A stretch of 39,568 bases of DNA from NCBI GenBank assembly GCA_035293565.1, contig DATGMP010000040.1, forward strand, positions 1 to 39,568, written 5' to 3'. This DNA is from DATGMP01 sp035293565 (lineage in GTDB: Bacteria > Pseudomonadota > Alphaproteobacteria > BOG-932 > Roseiterribacteraceae). Positions 32,189 through 39,568 of the stretch are shown one piece after another (within the stretch, counting starts at the first letter, position 1; each line of letters opens with the position of its first letter). The notes under the pieces were generated by a model that was given only the letters and a program-made list of their open reading frames with translations, had not been told where the DNA came from and ran no database searches. A program made the position numbers and the translations under genes.

Positions 32189-34483
32189 TCAGAAGGTAGC
32201 CGCGAAGGTCAACTCGACGCTACGCGGGTCGCCCGGCAGGATCTGCGTGTTGCCGGTGAAGCCGGAGCTCTGGACGTAACGTTCGTCGAACAGGTTGTTG
32301 ACCTTGAAGGTCAAATCGTAATGATCGAGGAACTTGTAGTAGAGCGCCAGGTCGGCGATCGCGTAGGTCGGCAGCGGCATGACCTGCGAGACCGTGGCGG
32401 TCGGCAGAAGCCCGACCCGCTTTCCGACATAAGTCGCGCCGAAGCCGGCTCCGAATCCTGCCAGCGGCCCTTCGTCGAAGTCATAGCGGGTCCAGAGGTG
32501 GAGGGCATGAACCGGGTCATTCTGCAGTAACGCCCCATTTTCCTGGACGATGTTCGACTCGACGACCCGGGCCCAGGTATATGTGTAACCGAAGATGATC
32601 TGCCAATTGTCGACGAGCGTGGCGTTCACCTCGAACTCGAATCCGCTGGATCGCTCATGACCTGTCTGCTGGCTGCAGGTCCCAATCGATGAGGGGCAGA
32701 TGCCGCCGCTGAAAGTTTCGATTACGTTGTACTCATCGATCTTGAACGCTGCGGCGGTCGCGTGAACGCGGCCGTCCAGCAGATCGGCTTTGGCGCCGAT
32801 CTCGATCGACTGCGCGTTCATCGGGCTGAAGCTGTTGAGCCCATGGATATCTTGCGCCGTCGCCGGCGGCGGGACGAAGGAAGTGCTGAAACTCGTATAG
32901 AACGTCCAATCCTTGTCAGGCTGATACATGACGCCGGCGAGCGGCAGCAGAGCGTTGCTCGCGCCGCCCGTGGTCGGAACCCCCGGCAGCCGCAGCTCCT
33001 TCTGGGAATAGTTTTCCATCGAGAAGCGCAGACCGAGCTGGACCTTCCACTCGTCGGTCAATGAGATCAGGTCCGATGTGTAAATCCCTTTCGACAAACC
33101 GACAGAGTACCGATCGTTCAGCGCCGTGGGCTGGCTCGGCAGCACCAGCGGATAGGCGGACAGCGATTGAAGGGTGGATGGATCCGGGTTGTAGATCGAT
33201 AGCGCGTTGCTAAAGAGACCCGTCTTCTTATTGAGCACATTCGGGATATTGTAGAATTGCTCGCGGTCGGCATTCAGCGTCTCGCGACCCAGCTCGAAAC
33301 CGAAGATCATCTTGTTGTGGACGGGACCGGTGTCGAAATCGCCGACAAGATTCGAGTCGCCGAACAGGTAGGTTCTGATGTTTAGCTGCCCGCGCGCCCG
33401 CATCGAGACCTGCAGGTTATTGGGCAGAATTGCGTTGACGTCGAAGCCGCGCGCCTGGTCGCGGTGGTCGACGCCGCGTATCGACGTGTTCCAGGTCAAA
33501 TCGTCGGAGAAGGAATGCTTGACCGCCAACGTTCCAGTGACGCCGACCTCCTTCAGATAATCGTTCGGTGTCTGGTAGCGGGTCGTGATCGCCGGAAGCA
33601 GCGCAATGCTGTTCTGAGGAGCGACGAGGTAAGTGTCGTATCCGGTGCGCGTGCTCCGGTACTCGATCTGCCCCGTTACCGAAGTGTCGTCATCGACGCG
33701 CCAGGTGAGACTGGGCATGAAATAGAGCGGCCGCTCATAGGCGCGCGTGCGAAACGTGTTATTGTAGCCCCACTCGCCTACTAGCCGATAGAGCAGCGTA
33801 TGGGCGTCATCGATCGGGCCGGTCACGTCGGCGTCGATATATCCGCCGAGCTCGTCTCCGATGCTCGCGCTGTCGATACCGCGGAGCATGATCGTCGCCG
33901 TTTGCTCCTCGGAAGGCTTCTTCGTGATGATGTTGACGAATCCTCCGGGCTGCGCCTGGCCGTAGAGGAGAGAAGCCGGACCTTTTACGACTTCGACATG
34001 GTCGGTGCCGATCGTCGGCGGCGATCCGAATCGCACCGCGAGGCCGGGTAACCCGTCGACCATAATCGCATTGCGGTCGTTGGCGGAAGTCTTGAAACCG
34101 CGCAGCGTCAGATCATAGGCGGTATTGCCCGCGCGCTGCACGCCGTCCATGTAACGATACAGGTCCGCGACCTCGACCGTTTCGATCGATTTCAAGAAAT
34201 CATTGGTATAGTTCGACACGGAGAAGGGGATATCGCGTACCGGAACGTCCAGCTTCTCAGCGCTTGCCGATCCCTTCGAGATGAAGCGACCTTTGACGAC
34301 GATCTCTTCCGGCTCTGCCTCGGCGCTGGGCTGGGAGGAGGATGCGGTTTGCTCGGTCGCCTGGGCGTCGGCGGATTGTTGCGGCTGTGCTTGCGCGCCC
34401 GCGTCCTGCATGTGTGCCAGCAGCCCGCCAAGCACAAGCAGCGACGCAAAGGCCAGGCCGCGGCCAGTGCTTCCACCAATCAT
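32189..34483 (-). CDS. TonB-dependent receptor, FhuA/siderophore type
   Basis: 764-aa outer-membrane receptor. The signal peptide (about residues 1-31) is followed by a Gln/Ala-rich stretch without an STN signalling domain. The plug (about 70-190) contains DVPVRDIPFSVSNYTNDFLKSIETVEVADLYRYMDGVQ, LRGFKTSANDRNAIMVDGLPG and VEVVKGPASLLYGQAQPGGFVNIITKKP, typical of siderophore receptors. A 22-strand barrel follows, ending in the C-terminal phenylalanine (ELTFAATF). It would import a ligand into the periplasm using TonB energy. As the first gene of an operon with four phosphate-type binding proteins and a Pho-like promoter, it may take up a phosphorus compound or a metal-organic-acid/phosphate complex rather than a classical siderophore (inference). 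Confidence 0.9.
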   Translation of the reverse strand: MIGGSTGRGLAFASLLVLGGLLAHMQDAGAQAQPQQSADAQATEQTASSSQPSAEAEPEEIVVKGRFISKGSASAEKLDVPVRDIPFSVSNYTNDFLKSIETVEVADLYRYMDGVQRAGNTAYDLTLRGFKTSANDRNAIMVDGLPGLAVRFGSPPTIGTDHVEVVKGPASLLYGQAQPGGFVNIITKKPSEEQTATIMLRGIDSASIGDELGGYIDADVTGPIDDAHTLLYRLVGEWGYNNTFRTRAYERPLYFMPSLTWRVDDDTSVTGQIEYRSTRTGYDTYLVAPQNSIALLPAITTRYQTPNDYLKEVGVTGTLAVKHSFSDDLTWNTSIRGVDHRDQARGFDVNAILPNNLQVSMRARGQLNIRTYLFGDSNLVGDFDTGPVHNKMIFGFELGRETLNADREQFYNIPNVLNKKTGLFSNALSIYNPDPSTLQSLSAYPLVLPSQPTALNDRYSVGLSKGIYTSDLISLTDEWKVQLGLRFSMENYSQKELRLPGVPTTGGASNALLPLAGVMYQPDKDWTFYTSFSTSFVPPPATAQDIHGLNSFSPMNAQSIEIGAKADLLDGRVHATAAAFKIDEYNVIETFSGGICPSSIGTCSQQTGHERSSGFEFEVNATLVDNWQIIFGYTYTWARVVESNIVQENGALLQNDPVHALHLWTRYDFDEGPLAGFGAGFGATYVGKRVGLLPTATVSQVMPLPTYAIADLALYYKFLDHYDLTFKVNNLFDERYVQSSGFTGNTQILPGDPRSVELTFAATF

Positions 34484-34519
34484 TGCTCCCTTCCCCTGTC
34501 TCTTTAGTGTCGCCTGAAG

Positions 34520-34563
34520 TAGGTATCAGGGCAATCTGAACGCAACCTGAAAGGATTCTGACC
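34520..34563 (-). promoter_or_regulatory. Pho-box-like promoter of the TonB receptor operon
   Basis: On the minus strand: half-sites GGTCA (34559-34563), TTTCA (34548-34552) and GTTCA (34537-34541), 11 bp apart. A -10-like TACCTA follows at 34520-34525, at the same 16-base distance from the last half-site start as in the other two promoters. The transcript would start about 30 nt before the ATG at 34483. A further TTCAG at 34514-34518 lies in the same phase (22 bp on). Confidence 0.75.
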
Positions 34564-34684
34564 CTCGTTTTCAGGTAAATCGACTGTGATTCCCGCTTCG
34601 AGCGTGCGCGCGGGAAATCCCGAACTCAGGAAGGGCAGGGCACAGCCAGACCTCTATTCCATCATTTGGGCAGCCTGAACGAAC

Positions 34685-34728
34685 TTTCAGGATGATTTCA
34701 GGGTCGTGTCAGGTTGGTCTGCTACCCG
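34685..34728 (+). promoter_or_regulatory. Pho-box-like promoter of the repeat protein-propeller-citrate transporter operon
   Basis: On the plus strand: TTTCA (34685-34689), TTTCA (34696-34700) and TGTCA (34707-34711), 11 bp apart, then TACCCG at 34723-34728 as the -10-like element. The last half-site is identical to the E. coli pho-box core TGTCA. The transcript would begin about 45 nt before the start codon at 34780. The remaining part of the 296-bp intergenic region shows no gene. Confidence 0.75.
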
Positions 34729-34779
34729 CTGGTGGCGAGCAACGCCGGGTGAAGCGGGTGCCGAAAGTGGAGGATTGCG

Positions 34780-36069
34780 GTGAGAAGAATTTCCTTGCTG
34801 ATGACTGTCTGCGCCTTCGCAGCTCCTGCCTGGGCCGACACGCCAGCGCCCGCCGGTGAGACCTATGCTCAGGCGCTTGTGGATCGGGCTCTTTCGGCGC
34901 ATCCGGACCTGGTCAATCTCGAAATCTTCGCGATACCCCCGAAGACCGATCAAGCTGTGGTGATCGCGACGAAGACCGGCAAGTTAGGGGAAAAGGCCGA
35001 CGAAGGCGACGTCAAGGTCATCAAGACCGGGGAGAAGGCGACCGAAATCTCCAAGTCGGGTGACAAGTACGAGGTCGAGCTGCCGTTGTTCGATGCCAAT
35101 GGCAGGACTGTGGGGGCGATCGAGGCGACCTTCCCCTACACGGCGAGCACCGACAAGGCGAAACTCGAGGCGGAGGCCGGACAGATCCGGGACGCGTTGG
35201 CCAAGCGCATTTCGCACGTCGCCAACCTGGTCGAACAGGCTCGTTTCGATTCGCGCGTGCCTCTCAACACCTACGCGCAGGCGCTGGTCGATCGCGAGCT
35301 GGAGCTGCATCCCGAAATCGTCATCATGGCGATCCATTCCCCGATACCGAAGACCCAGGACAACGTGATCACGGGGTCCAATATCGGCCGCATCGGCAAG
35401 AAGGCGGACGAAGACGATATGCGGGTGGTCAACAAAGGCACAGAAAATCTCGAAGTCAACGAGACGAAGGACCGCTTCGAGGTCGAGATGCCGCTGTTCG
35501 ACGTTTCGGGCGATACGCTGGGCGCGCTGGGCGTCGTGTACCGCTACAAGGAAGGCGACGACAAGGCCGCGCTGCAAGCCAAAGCCGAAGCCGTGCGCGA
35601 CGAGCTGAAGCGGCACATTTCCAACGTCGAGAACTTGCTCGAGCCTTATCCCTATGATCCCAAGGTGCCATCGAACACCTACGCGCAAAAGCTGGTCGAC
35701 GAAACGATGGCGAAGCATCCCGAGTTGCTGATCCTCGCCCTGCATGCGACGCCGCCGGGCGGGACCGTCAATATCATCAACGGATCGAGCATCGGCCGCA
35801 TCGGCAAGAAGGCCGACGAGGACGATATGGGCGTGGTCAAGAGCGGCAAGACTCTTACCGAGGTCAATTCGACCGGCAAGCGGTTCGAGGTCGAGTCCCA
35901 GCTGCTCGATGCTTCGGGCAAACCGATCGGCGCCGTCAGCGCAGTCTTCGCCTACAAGGCGGGCGACGACAAAGCCCAGCTGCAAAGGCAGGGTGAGGCG
36001 ATTCGCGATGAGCTTCGCCGACAGATTCCATCCAACGCGAAGCTATTCGAGCCGGTGTCCGGGACCTGA
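34780..36069 (+). CDS. Secreted protein of three tandem 136-residue Cache-like repeats
   Basis: 429 aa from a GTG (GGAGG upstream). The signal peptide is MRRISLLMTVCAFAAPAWA. Three copies of one domain begin with TYAQ(A/K)LVD at residues 28, 164 and 300, exactly 136 residues (408 bp) apart. Each holds HP(D/E)(L/I), an I-G-(R/K)-x-G-x-KADE-x-D segment, F/Y-EVE-x-(P/Q)L-(F/L)DxxG and a final helix. The pattern resembles small extracytoplasmic sensor (single-Cache/PAS-like) folds, but here without any membrane segment or output domain. Copies 2 and 3 are closest, also at DNA level, showing recent duplication. It probably binds a small ligand in the periplasm or outside. It is first in a Pho-box-preceded operon. 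Confidence 0.8.
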   Translation: MRRISLLMTVCAFAAPAWADTPAPAGETYAQALVDRALSAHPDLVNLEIFAIPPKTDQAVVIATKTGKLGEKADEGDVKVIKTGEKATEISKSGDKYEVELPLFDANGRTVGAIEATFPYTASTDKAKLEAEAGQIRDALAKRISHVANLVEQARFDSRVPLNTYAQALVDRELELHPEIVIMAIHSPIPKTQDNVITGSNIGRIGKKADEDDMRVVNKGTENLEVNETKDRFEVEMPLFDVSGDTLGALGVVYRYKEGDDKAALQAKAEAVRDELKRHISNVENLLEPYPYDPKVPSNTYAQKLVDETMAKHPELLILALHATPPGGTVNIINGSSIGRIGKKADEDDMGVVKSGKTLTEVNSTGKRFEVESQLLDASGKPIGAVSAVFAYKAGDDKAQLQRQGEAIRDELRRQIPSNAKLFEPVSGT

Positions 36070-36116
36070 CGCCGGTCCTTCACTGTCCGCACAATATCCA
36101 TGAATCGGAGACATTG

Positions 36117-37178
36117 ATGACTTCTCGACGACTCCCTTTGCTCTGTTCCTTGTTGTTGACCGCGGCCGTCGCCTGCGCGCCGACGCTCGCTCAGTCGGCG
36201 GCGTCGGAGCCGCTGAAGCTCGTAGGGAAAACCGACCTTGCAGGATATACGGGCGATTTCGATCATTTTGCCGTCGACCTGGCCGGTGGCCGTCTGTTCC
36301 TGGCGGCTGAGGATCACGGCACGCTCGAGGTGTTCGACCTCAAGAGCGGCAAGCATCTGAAAACGATCAAGGAGAGCATCGACACGCCGCACAGTATCTT
36401 TTTCATGCCCGACAAGAATCGCCTTCTTGTAACCGACAGTGGCGAGAGCATGACCAAGGTGCTCGATGCGACGACCTACAAGGTTGTCGATACGATCAAG
36501 CTGGTACCGGGAGCGGATTCGATCGGTTACGATTCGGCGAACAAGCACCTCTATATCGTGACCGGCGGCAAAGACGTGAAAATGAACGAGTGCTACCTGT
36601 CCGAGATCGATCCCGAGACGGGCAAGCATATCGGCGACCTCAAATTCGACTCGAATCATACCGAAGCGATGGCCGTCGAACAGAACGGACCGCATCTCTA
36701 TATCAATGTAACCGACAAGAACTACCTGGCCGTGGTTGATAAGGCGACGCTCAAAGTGGAGGCCACATGGCCCATCAAGGAGGCCGAGCAGAACGCCCCG
36801 ATCGCGATGGACGAGCAGGCGCACCGCCTGTTCGTCGTCACGCGCAAGCCGGGCAAGCTGGTGGTGCTGAACGCGGACACCGGCGCCTCGATCGCGAGCT
36901 TTACGGCGCCCGAGCGGACGGACGAGGTGGTCTTCGACAAGGCGAACAAGCGGGTCTATGTTCTGGGAGGACAGGGCTATATCGGCGTGTTCCAGGAAGA
37001 CGATCCCGACCATTATCGGGAGCTGGCACGTATTCCGTCGGGCCCTGGGGCCAAGACCGGAATCCTCGTGCCGCAGCTGAACCGTCTTTTCGTTGCCCAA
37101 TCGCCCGGCGAGGCCAAGACCGGCGCCGCAGTCCTGCAATTCGCAGTGGCTCCGGCGTCCGGCGCGGTGGCGAACTGA
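36117..37178 (+). CDS. YncE-like YVTN beta-propeller protein, secreted
   Basis: 353 aa from the ATG at 36117 (CGGAG six bases upstream; a TTG at 36114 is less well placed). The signal peptide is MTSRRLPLLCSLLLTAAVACAPTLAQS. Repeated blades follow, such as DFDHFAVDLAGGRLFLAAEDHGTLEVFDLKSGK, DTPHSIFFMPDKNRLLVTDSGESMTKVLDATTYKVV and IGYDSANKHLYIVTGG, typical of seven-bladed YVTN/YncE propellers. Such proteins are periplasmic or surface-bound; YncE is iron-regulated in E. coli, but the function is not known. It follows the repeat protein by 47 bp and precedes the transporter by 34 bp, so all three are likely one operon. Confidence 0.87.
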   Translation: MTSRRLPLLCSLLLTAAVACAPTLAQSAASEPLKLVGKTDLAGYTGDFDHFAVDLAGGRLFLAAEDHGTLEVFDLKSGKHLKTIKESIDTPHSIFFMPDKNRLLVTDSGESMTKVLDATTYKVVDTIKLVPGADSIGYDSANKHLYIVTGGKDVKMNECYLSEIDPETGKHIGDLKFDSNHTEAMAVEQNGPHLYINVTDKNYLAVVDKATLKVEATWPIKEAEQNAPIAMDEQAHRLFVVTRKPGKLVVLNADTGASIASFTAPERTDEVVFDKANKRVYVLGGQGYIGVFQEDDPDHYRELARIPSGPGAKTGILVPQLNRLFVAQSPGEAKTGAAVLQFAVAPASGAVAN

Positions 37179-37212
37179 CGCCGGGCGTGCTCGCATGATG
37201 CGGGAGGAGCGG

Positions 37213-38565
37213 ATGGGAATCGGCCTGGCTTCGGATCCCGCCGGCGCAAAGCCTCGGTCCGGCGCCGGCTTCTGGCCCCATGGTTGGTGGCGGATCATGG
37301 AGATCCGGATCGGCATCGTGCCGATTCCAGTCTATCTGCTTCTCCTCGCGCTCTTCGCGGGATTCATCGCGACCGGAAGCATCCCATCCGAGATCTCCGT
37401 CGCCATCGCGCTTCTGACCGTGGGAGGCTTCACCTGCGCCGAGATCGGCAAACGTGCTCCGTTGCTGAGAAATATCGGTGCCGCCGCGATCTTCGCGACC
37501 TTCGTGCCATCCTATCTCGTCTACGCGCATGCGCTGCCGGACATGCTGGTCAAGTCCGTCACCGATTTCACCAAATCGAGCAACTTCCTGTATCTGTTCA
37601 TCGCCGCCATCATCGTCGGCAGCATCTTAAGCATGGACCGTCGGGTGTTGATCGGCGGGTTCCTTCGGATTTTCGTGCCGCTCGCCTCCGGCTCGGTCGC
37701 GGCCGGCCTGGTCGGCACCGCGGTCGGATGGGCCCTGGGCCTGGGCCTTTCCCATACCTTCTTCTTCGTCGTGGTCCCGATCATGGCTGGCGGCGTCGGC
37801 GAGGGAGCGATCCCGCTCTCGATCGGCTATTCCGGGATCCTGCACCAGGATCAGGGCGGTTTGTTTGCCCAGGTTCTTCCGCCAGTCATGTTGGGCAGCC
37901 TGACGGCGATCCTGCTCTCCGGCACGCTCAACCATGTCGGCAAACGCTTGCCGCATCTGACAGGTGAAGGCCGGTTGCAACCTGACGAACATGACGAGGT
38001 CGACCTCGGGTCGGAAAAGGAAACCGCCCATGTCGATGTCGGTCATGTCGGCGCAGCCGGGATCACGGCAATCGCCCTCTATATGGTGGGCGTTCTGGGA
38101 CAGCGCGTCCTCGGCTTTCCGGGGCCGATCATCATGCTAATCCTGGCCGTGATCGCCAAGCTGGCTCAGGCCGTTTCGCCCCAGGTGCAGTCGGGCGCAT
38201 TCGTCGTCTACAACTTCTTCCGCACGACAGTGACCTACCCGCTGCTCTTTGCGATCGGGGTGGCGCTCACCCCGTGGGACAAGCTGATCGCGGCCTTCAC
38301 CTTCGCGAACCTCGTCACGATCGTCGCGACCGTCGTGACATTGATCGCCACGGGCTTCTTCGTCGGACGCTGGATGAAGATGTATCCGATCGAGGCAGCG
38401 ATCGTGAATGCCTGCCACAGCGGCCAGGGCGGCACCGGCGATGTCGCGATCTTGACCGCGGCGAACCGCATGCAGCTGATGCCCTTTGCCCAGATCGCGA
38501 CCCGCATCGGCGGCGCGATCACCGTGACGGGAACGCTGATCTTTCTGGCCTGGATAACCAAGTAG
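37213..38565 (+). CDS. 2-hydroxycarboxylate transporter family (CitS-type citrate/malate:cation symporter)
   Basis: 450 aa from the ATG at 37213, with GGGAGGAG just upstream; in-frame ATGs at 37195 and 37198 are alternatives. About 11-13 membrane segments. Two family-defining reentrant-loop motifs are present: GGVGEGAIPLSIGYSGI (about residue 195) and CHSGQGGTGDVAILTAANRMQ (about 400-420), the GGxG loops of CitS. Family members import citrate or malate with sodium or protons, or exchange them for lactate. Finding it in a Pho-box-preceded operon beside a TonB/PstS-like set is unusual. It may import citrate released from a metal-citrate-phosphate complex, or exchange organic acids. Confidence 0.9.
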   Translation: MGIGLASDPAGAKPRSGAGFWPHGWWRIMEIRIGIVPIPVYLLLLALFAGFIATGSIPSEISVAIALLTVGGFTCAEIGKRAPLLRNIGAAAIFATFVPSYLVYAHALPDMLVKSVTDFTKSSNFLYLFIAAIIVGSILSMDRRVLIGGFLRIFVPLASGSVAAGLVGTAVGWALGLGLSHTFFFVVVPIMAGGVGEGAIPLSIGYSGILHQDQGGLFAQVLPPVMLGSLTAILLSGTLNHVGKRLPHLTGEGRLQPDEHDEVDLGSEKETAHVDVGHVGAAGITAIALYMVGVLGQRVLGFPGPIIMLILAVIAKLAQAVSPQVQSGAFVVYNFFRTTVTYPLLFAIGVALTPWDKLIAAFTFANLVTIVATVVTLIATGFFVGRWMKMYPIEAAIVNACHSGQGGTGDVAILTAANRMQLMPFAQIATRIGGAITVTGTLIFLAWITK

Positions 38566-38581
38566 GACTGACCGCCTGCCC

Positions 38582-39031
38582 GTGGTCTTTCGTCGTGAAA
38601 TTACCTTGATGGCGGGCGTCGTCGGCGTCTCGATGGCGTTGAACGCGCTGCTCTTGGTTCAGTTCGTCGGCTTTCATGCGAAGCGGGATCTGTCCTTCCA
38701 ACAACGATTCGAAAACCAGCTGGACGCTATCTGGCGAGCGCTTCCGGAAACTGATCAGGCGATCGCCCGCGATATCATCGCAGAACGGCATGACGAACTT
38801 TTACGCAAGTGGCGGACTCTGCTGTCGGACAGTGGACAAGCCGCAGTGGCCCTGCGTGCTTCATCATTCGACGAAGGCGCGGCCCGACGCGCTTTCGGGC
38901 AGCTCAACCAAGCATTCAGCGAATATCAGACGGCATTCCAATCGGTGAAAGTCGACATCGCGAGCAGCGTTTCGGATGAAGGACGGCGGCATCTGTCGCT
39001 ATGGCGTCCGGACGCCCGACATCGTCGCTAG
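38582..39031 (+). CDS. Periplasmic heavy-metal-sensor/CnrX-like helical protein
   Basis: 149 aa from a GTG (an ATG at 38609 is possible). One N-terminal membrane segment (LMAGVVGVSMALNALLLVQFVGF) is followed by an amphipathic helical hairpin (LSFQQRFENQLDAIWRALPETDQAIARDIIAERHDELLRKWRTLL and FDEGAARRAFGQLNQAFSEYQTAFQSVKVDIASSV), which matches the Metal_resist/CnrX/Spy-like family of periplasmic sensors and chaperones. Family members bind metal ions or misfolded proteins. It lies 16 bp behind the citrate transporter on the same strand and so may be in the same operon. No sigma factor or anti-sigma gene follows. Confidence 0.72.
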   Translation: MVFRREITLMAGVVGVSMALNALLLVQFVGFHAKRDLSFQQRFENQLDAIWRALPETDQAIARDIIAERHDELLRKWRTLLSDSGQAAVALRASSFDEGAARRAFGQLNQAFSEYQTAFQSVKVDIASSVSDEGRRHLSLWRPDARHRR

Positions 39032-39043
39032 ACGACGTCCCTG

Positions 39044-39352
39044 CTATGTCTTCTCGGCTCCGCCATCCAGCAGAGCCCGCGCGATTTGCTCCCATTCTTC
39101 GCTCAAAGATATATCCGGCCCGGTTCGACCGCCTCGCTGATACCAGTATTCGGCATTTGCGAGATCGCCCTCCTTGCGGTGCAGGTAGGCGTGAACCCAG
39201 CAGCCCGCGCCGTCCTCGCGCTGCTGGGCCGAATCATGTGCCTTGTCCCAATTGCCTTTGGCGTCCCACCACAGGCCGAGAAGCGCCGTATCGATCCCGG
39301 ATGGCGGCTCGTTGGAAGAGAGGGACCGTTTAAAGGCTGCAAAATCCTTCAT
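39044..39352 (-). CDS. Small conserved TPR-like cytoplasmic protein
   Basis: 102 aa with the conserved pattern PPSGIDTALLGLWWDAKGNWDKAHDSAQQREDGAGCWVHAYLHRKEGDLANAEYWYQRGG. This is a known family of short helical proteins of unknown function whose helices resemble a TPR pair (D-AKG-W-KAH, then WVHAYLHRKEGD-NA-YWY). No signal peptide or catalytic motif. It is convergent with the CnrX-like gene; its upstream side (39353-39441) carries no visible gene. Confidence 0.72.
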   Translation of the reverse strand: MKDFAAFKRSLSSNEPPSGIDTALLGLWWDAKGNWDKAHDSAQQREDGAGCWVHAYLHRKEGDLANAEYWYQRGGRTGPDISLSEEWEQIARALLDGGAEKT

Positions 39353-39441
39353 CGGCCGCGCCTCCCTGGGGATTCAGGCCATAGCCTAGCCTGCTTCCCG
39401 GAATGGCGGCAACTGGTCGCTCGGAGCCGTGTGGCTAGCTG

Positions 39442-39568
39442 GTGACGTGTCCGGATTTTGTAGCTCGTGATGTGTCCGGTTTTAGACCTTCTCCAAAGAG
39501 AGGGCGGGAATGGACCGGACACGCGTTCACGATGGGATCAGACGGATGCGGTTTGAGGATTTGCTGGA
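39442..39568 (+). mobile_element. Left end of an insertion sequence (ISNCY/IS1202-like), cut by window edge
   Basis: The sequence opens with two near-identical direct repeats, GTGACGTGTCCGG (from 39442) and GTGATGTGTCCGG (from 39467), 25 bp apart, as often found at transposon ends where transposase binds. A transposase reading frame follows at 39510. The right end, terminal inverted repeat and target duplication are outside the window, so family placement is tentative. Confidence 0.6.
39510..39568 (+). CDS. Transposase N-terminus (partial)
   Basis: The ATG at 39510 follows a GAGGGCGGGA ribosome site and reads MDRTRVHDGIRRMRFEDLL up to the window end (19 full codons). This opening resembles transposases of the ISNCY/IS1202 group, which begin with a short (V)HDG-(V/I)RRMRFE stretch before a helix-turn-helix. 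The remainder lies outside the window. Confidence 0.55.
   Translation, partial: MDRTRVHDGIRRMRFEDLL

Noticed and set aside
34861..36060. CRISPR-like or satellite repeat because of the 408-bp periodicity
   Set aside because: The period is a multiple of three, falls inside one reading frame and conserves protein motifs, so it is a coding tandem domain duplication.
35952..37316. Minus-strand open frame (454 codons) opposite the YVTN propeller
   Set aside because: No domain seen; the plus-strand propeller has signal peptide, blades and ribosome site.

Overview
The window is a high-GC proteobacterial chromosome segment, most likely from an alphaproteobacterium of the Sphingomonadales. This taxonomic call rests on the paired lptF/lptG, a DUF6491-type lipoprotein, a FhuA-type TonB receptor, and a large aromatic/terpenoid-type oxygenase cluster. 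It is an inference from gene content, not from a marker gene. No rRNA, tRNA or CRISPR array was seen.

Layout. (1) 1-2030, minus: lptG (cut by the window edge) and lptF, the LPS-export permeases. (2) 2244-8459: a small secreted DUF2141 protein, then a glycan locus with GT4 glycosyltransferase, PIG-L deacetylase and radical SAM/SPASM-like protein on plus, facing a Wzx-like flippase and a second GT4 on minus. (3) 8527-14895: a Baeyer-Villiger-type monooxygenase divergent from a TDT/TehA-type transporter, a DUF6491 lipoprotein, a secreted PEBP protein with an N-terminal extension, an AtuA-family protein, and a half-length SMP-30 gene. (4) 14910-19765: a tightly coupled catabolic operon (Rieske oxygenase alpha subunit, KstD-like flavoprotein, SnoaL-like, SRPBCC, luciferase-like oxidoreductase), followed by a convergent SnoaL-like gene and an ACS-type MFS transporter. 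(5) 21758-24890: ALDH7-type dehydrogenase plus a saccharopine/lysine dehydrogenase-like enzyme, divergent from an Lrp/AsnC regulator; this looks like a lysine/aminoadipate-semialdehyde module. (6) 24887-39031: the most interesting part, described below. (7) 39044-39568: a small conserved TPR-like protein and the left end of an insertion sequence.

The main discovery candidate is region 6. A minus-strand set holds a TonB-dependent receptor, four divergent PstS-like periplasmic binding proteins, a secreted duplicated alpha/beta-barrel protein, and a 717-aa fusion of a PepSY-type membrane protein to an NMT1/SsuA-like solute-binding domain. No ABC permease or ATPase is present. A divergent plus-strand set encodes a secreted protein of three 136-residue repeats, a YncE-like beta-propeller, a 2-hydroxycarboxylate (CitS-type) transporter and a small CnrX-like periplasmic protein. 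Three promoters (for the TonB gene, for the second PstS pair, and for the plus-strand operon) share one architecture: three TNTCA-like half-sites exactly 11 bp apart, then a -10-like TA element starting at base 17 counted from the last half-site. This is the geometry of PhoB-activated promoters. I infer a phosphate-starvation (Pho) regulated system that captures a phosphorus- or metal-containing ligand across the envelope, with possible organic-acid exchange. The ligand is unknown.
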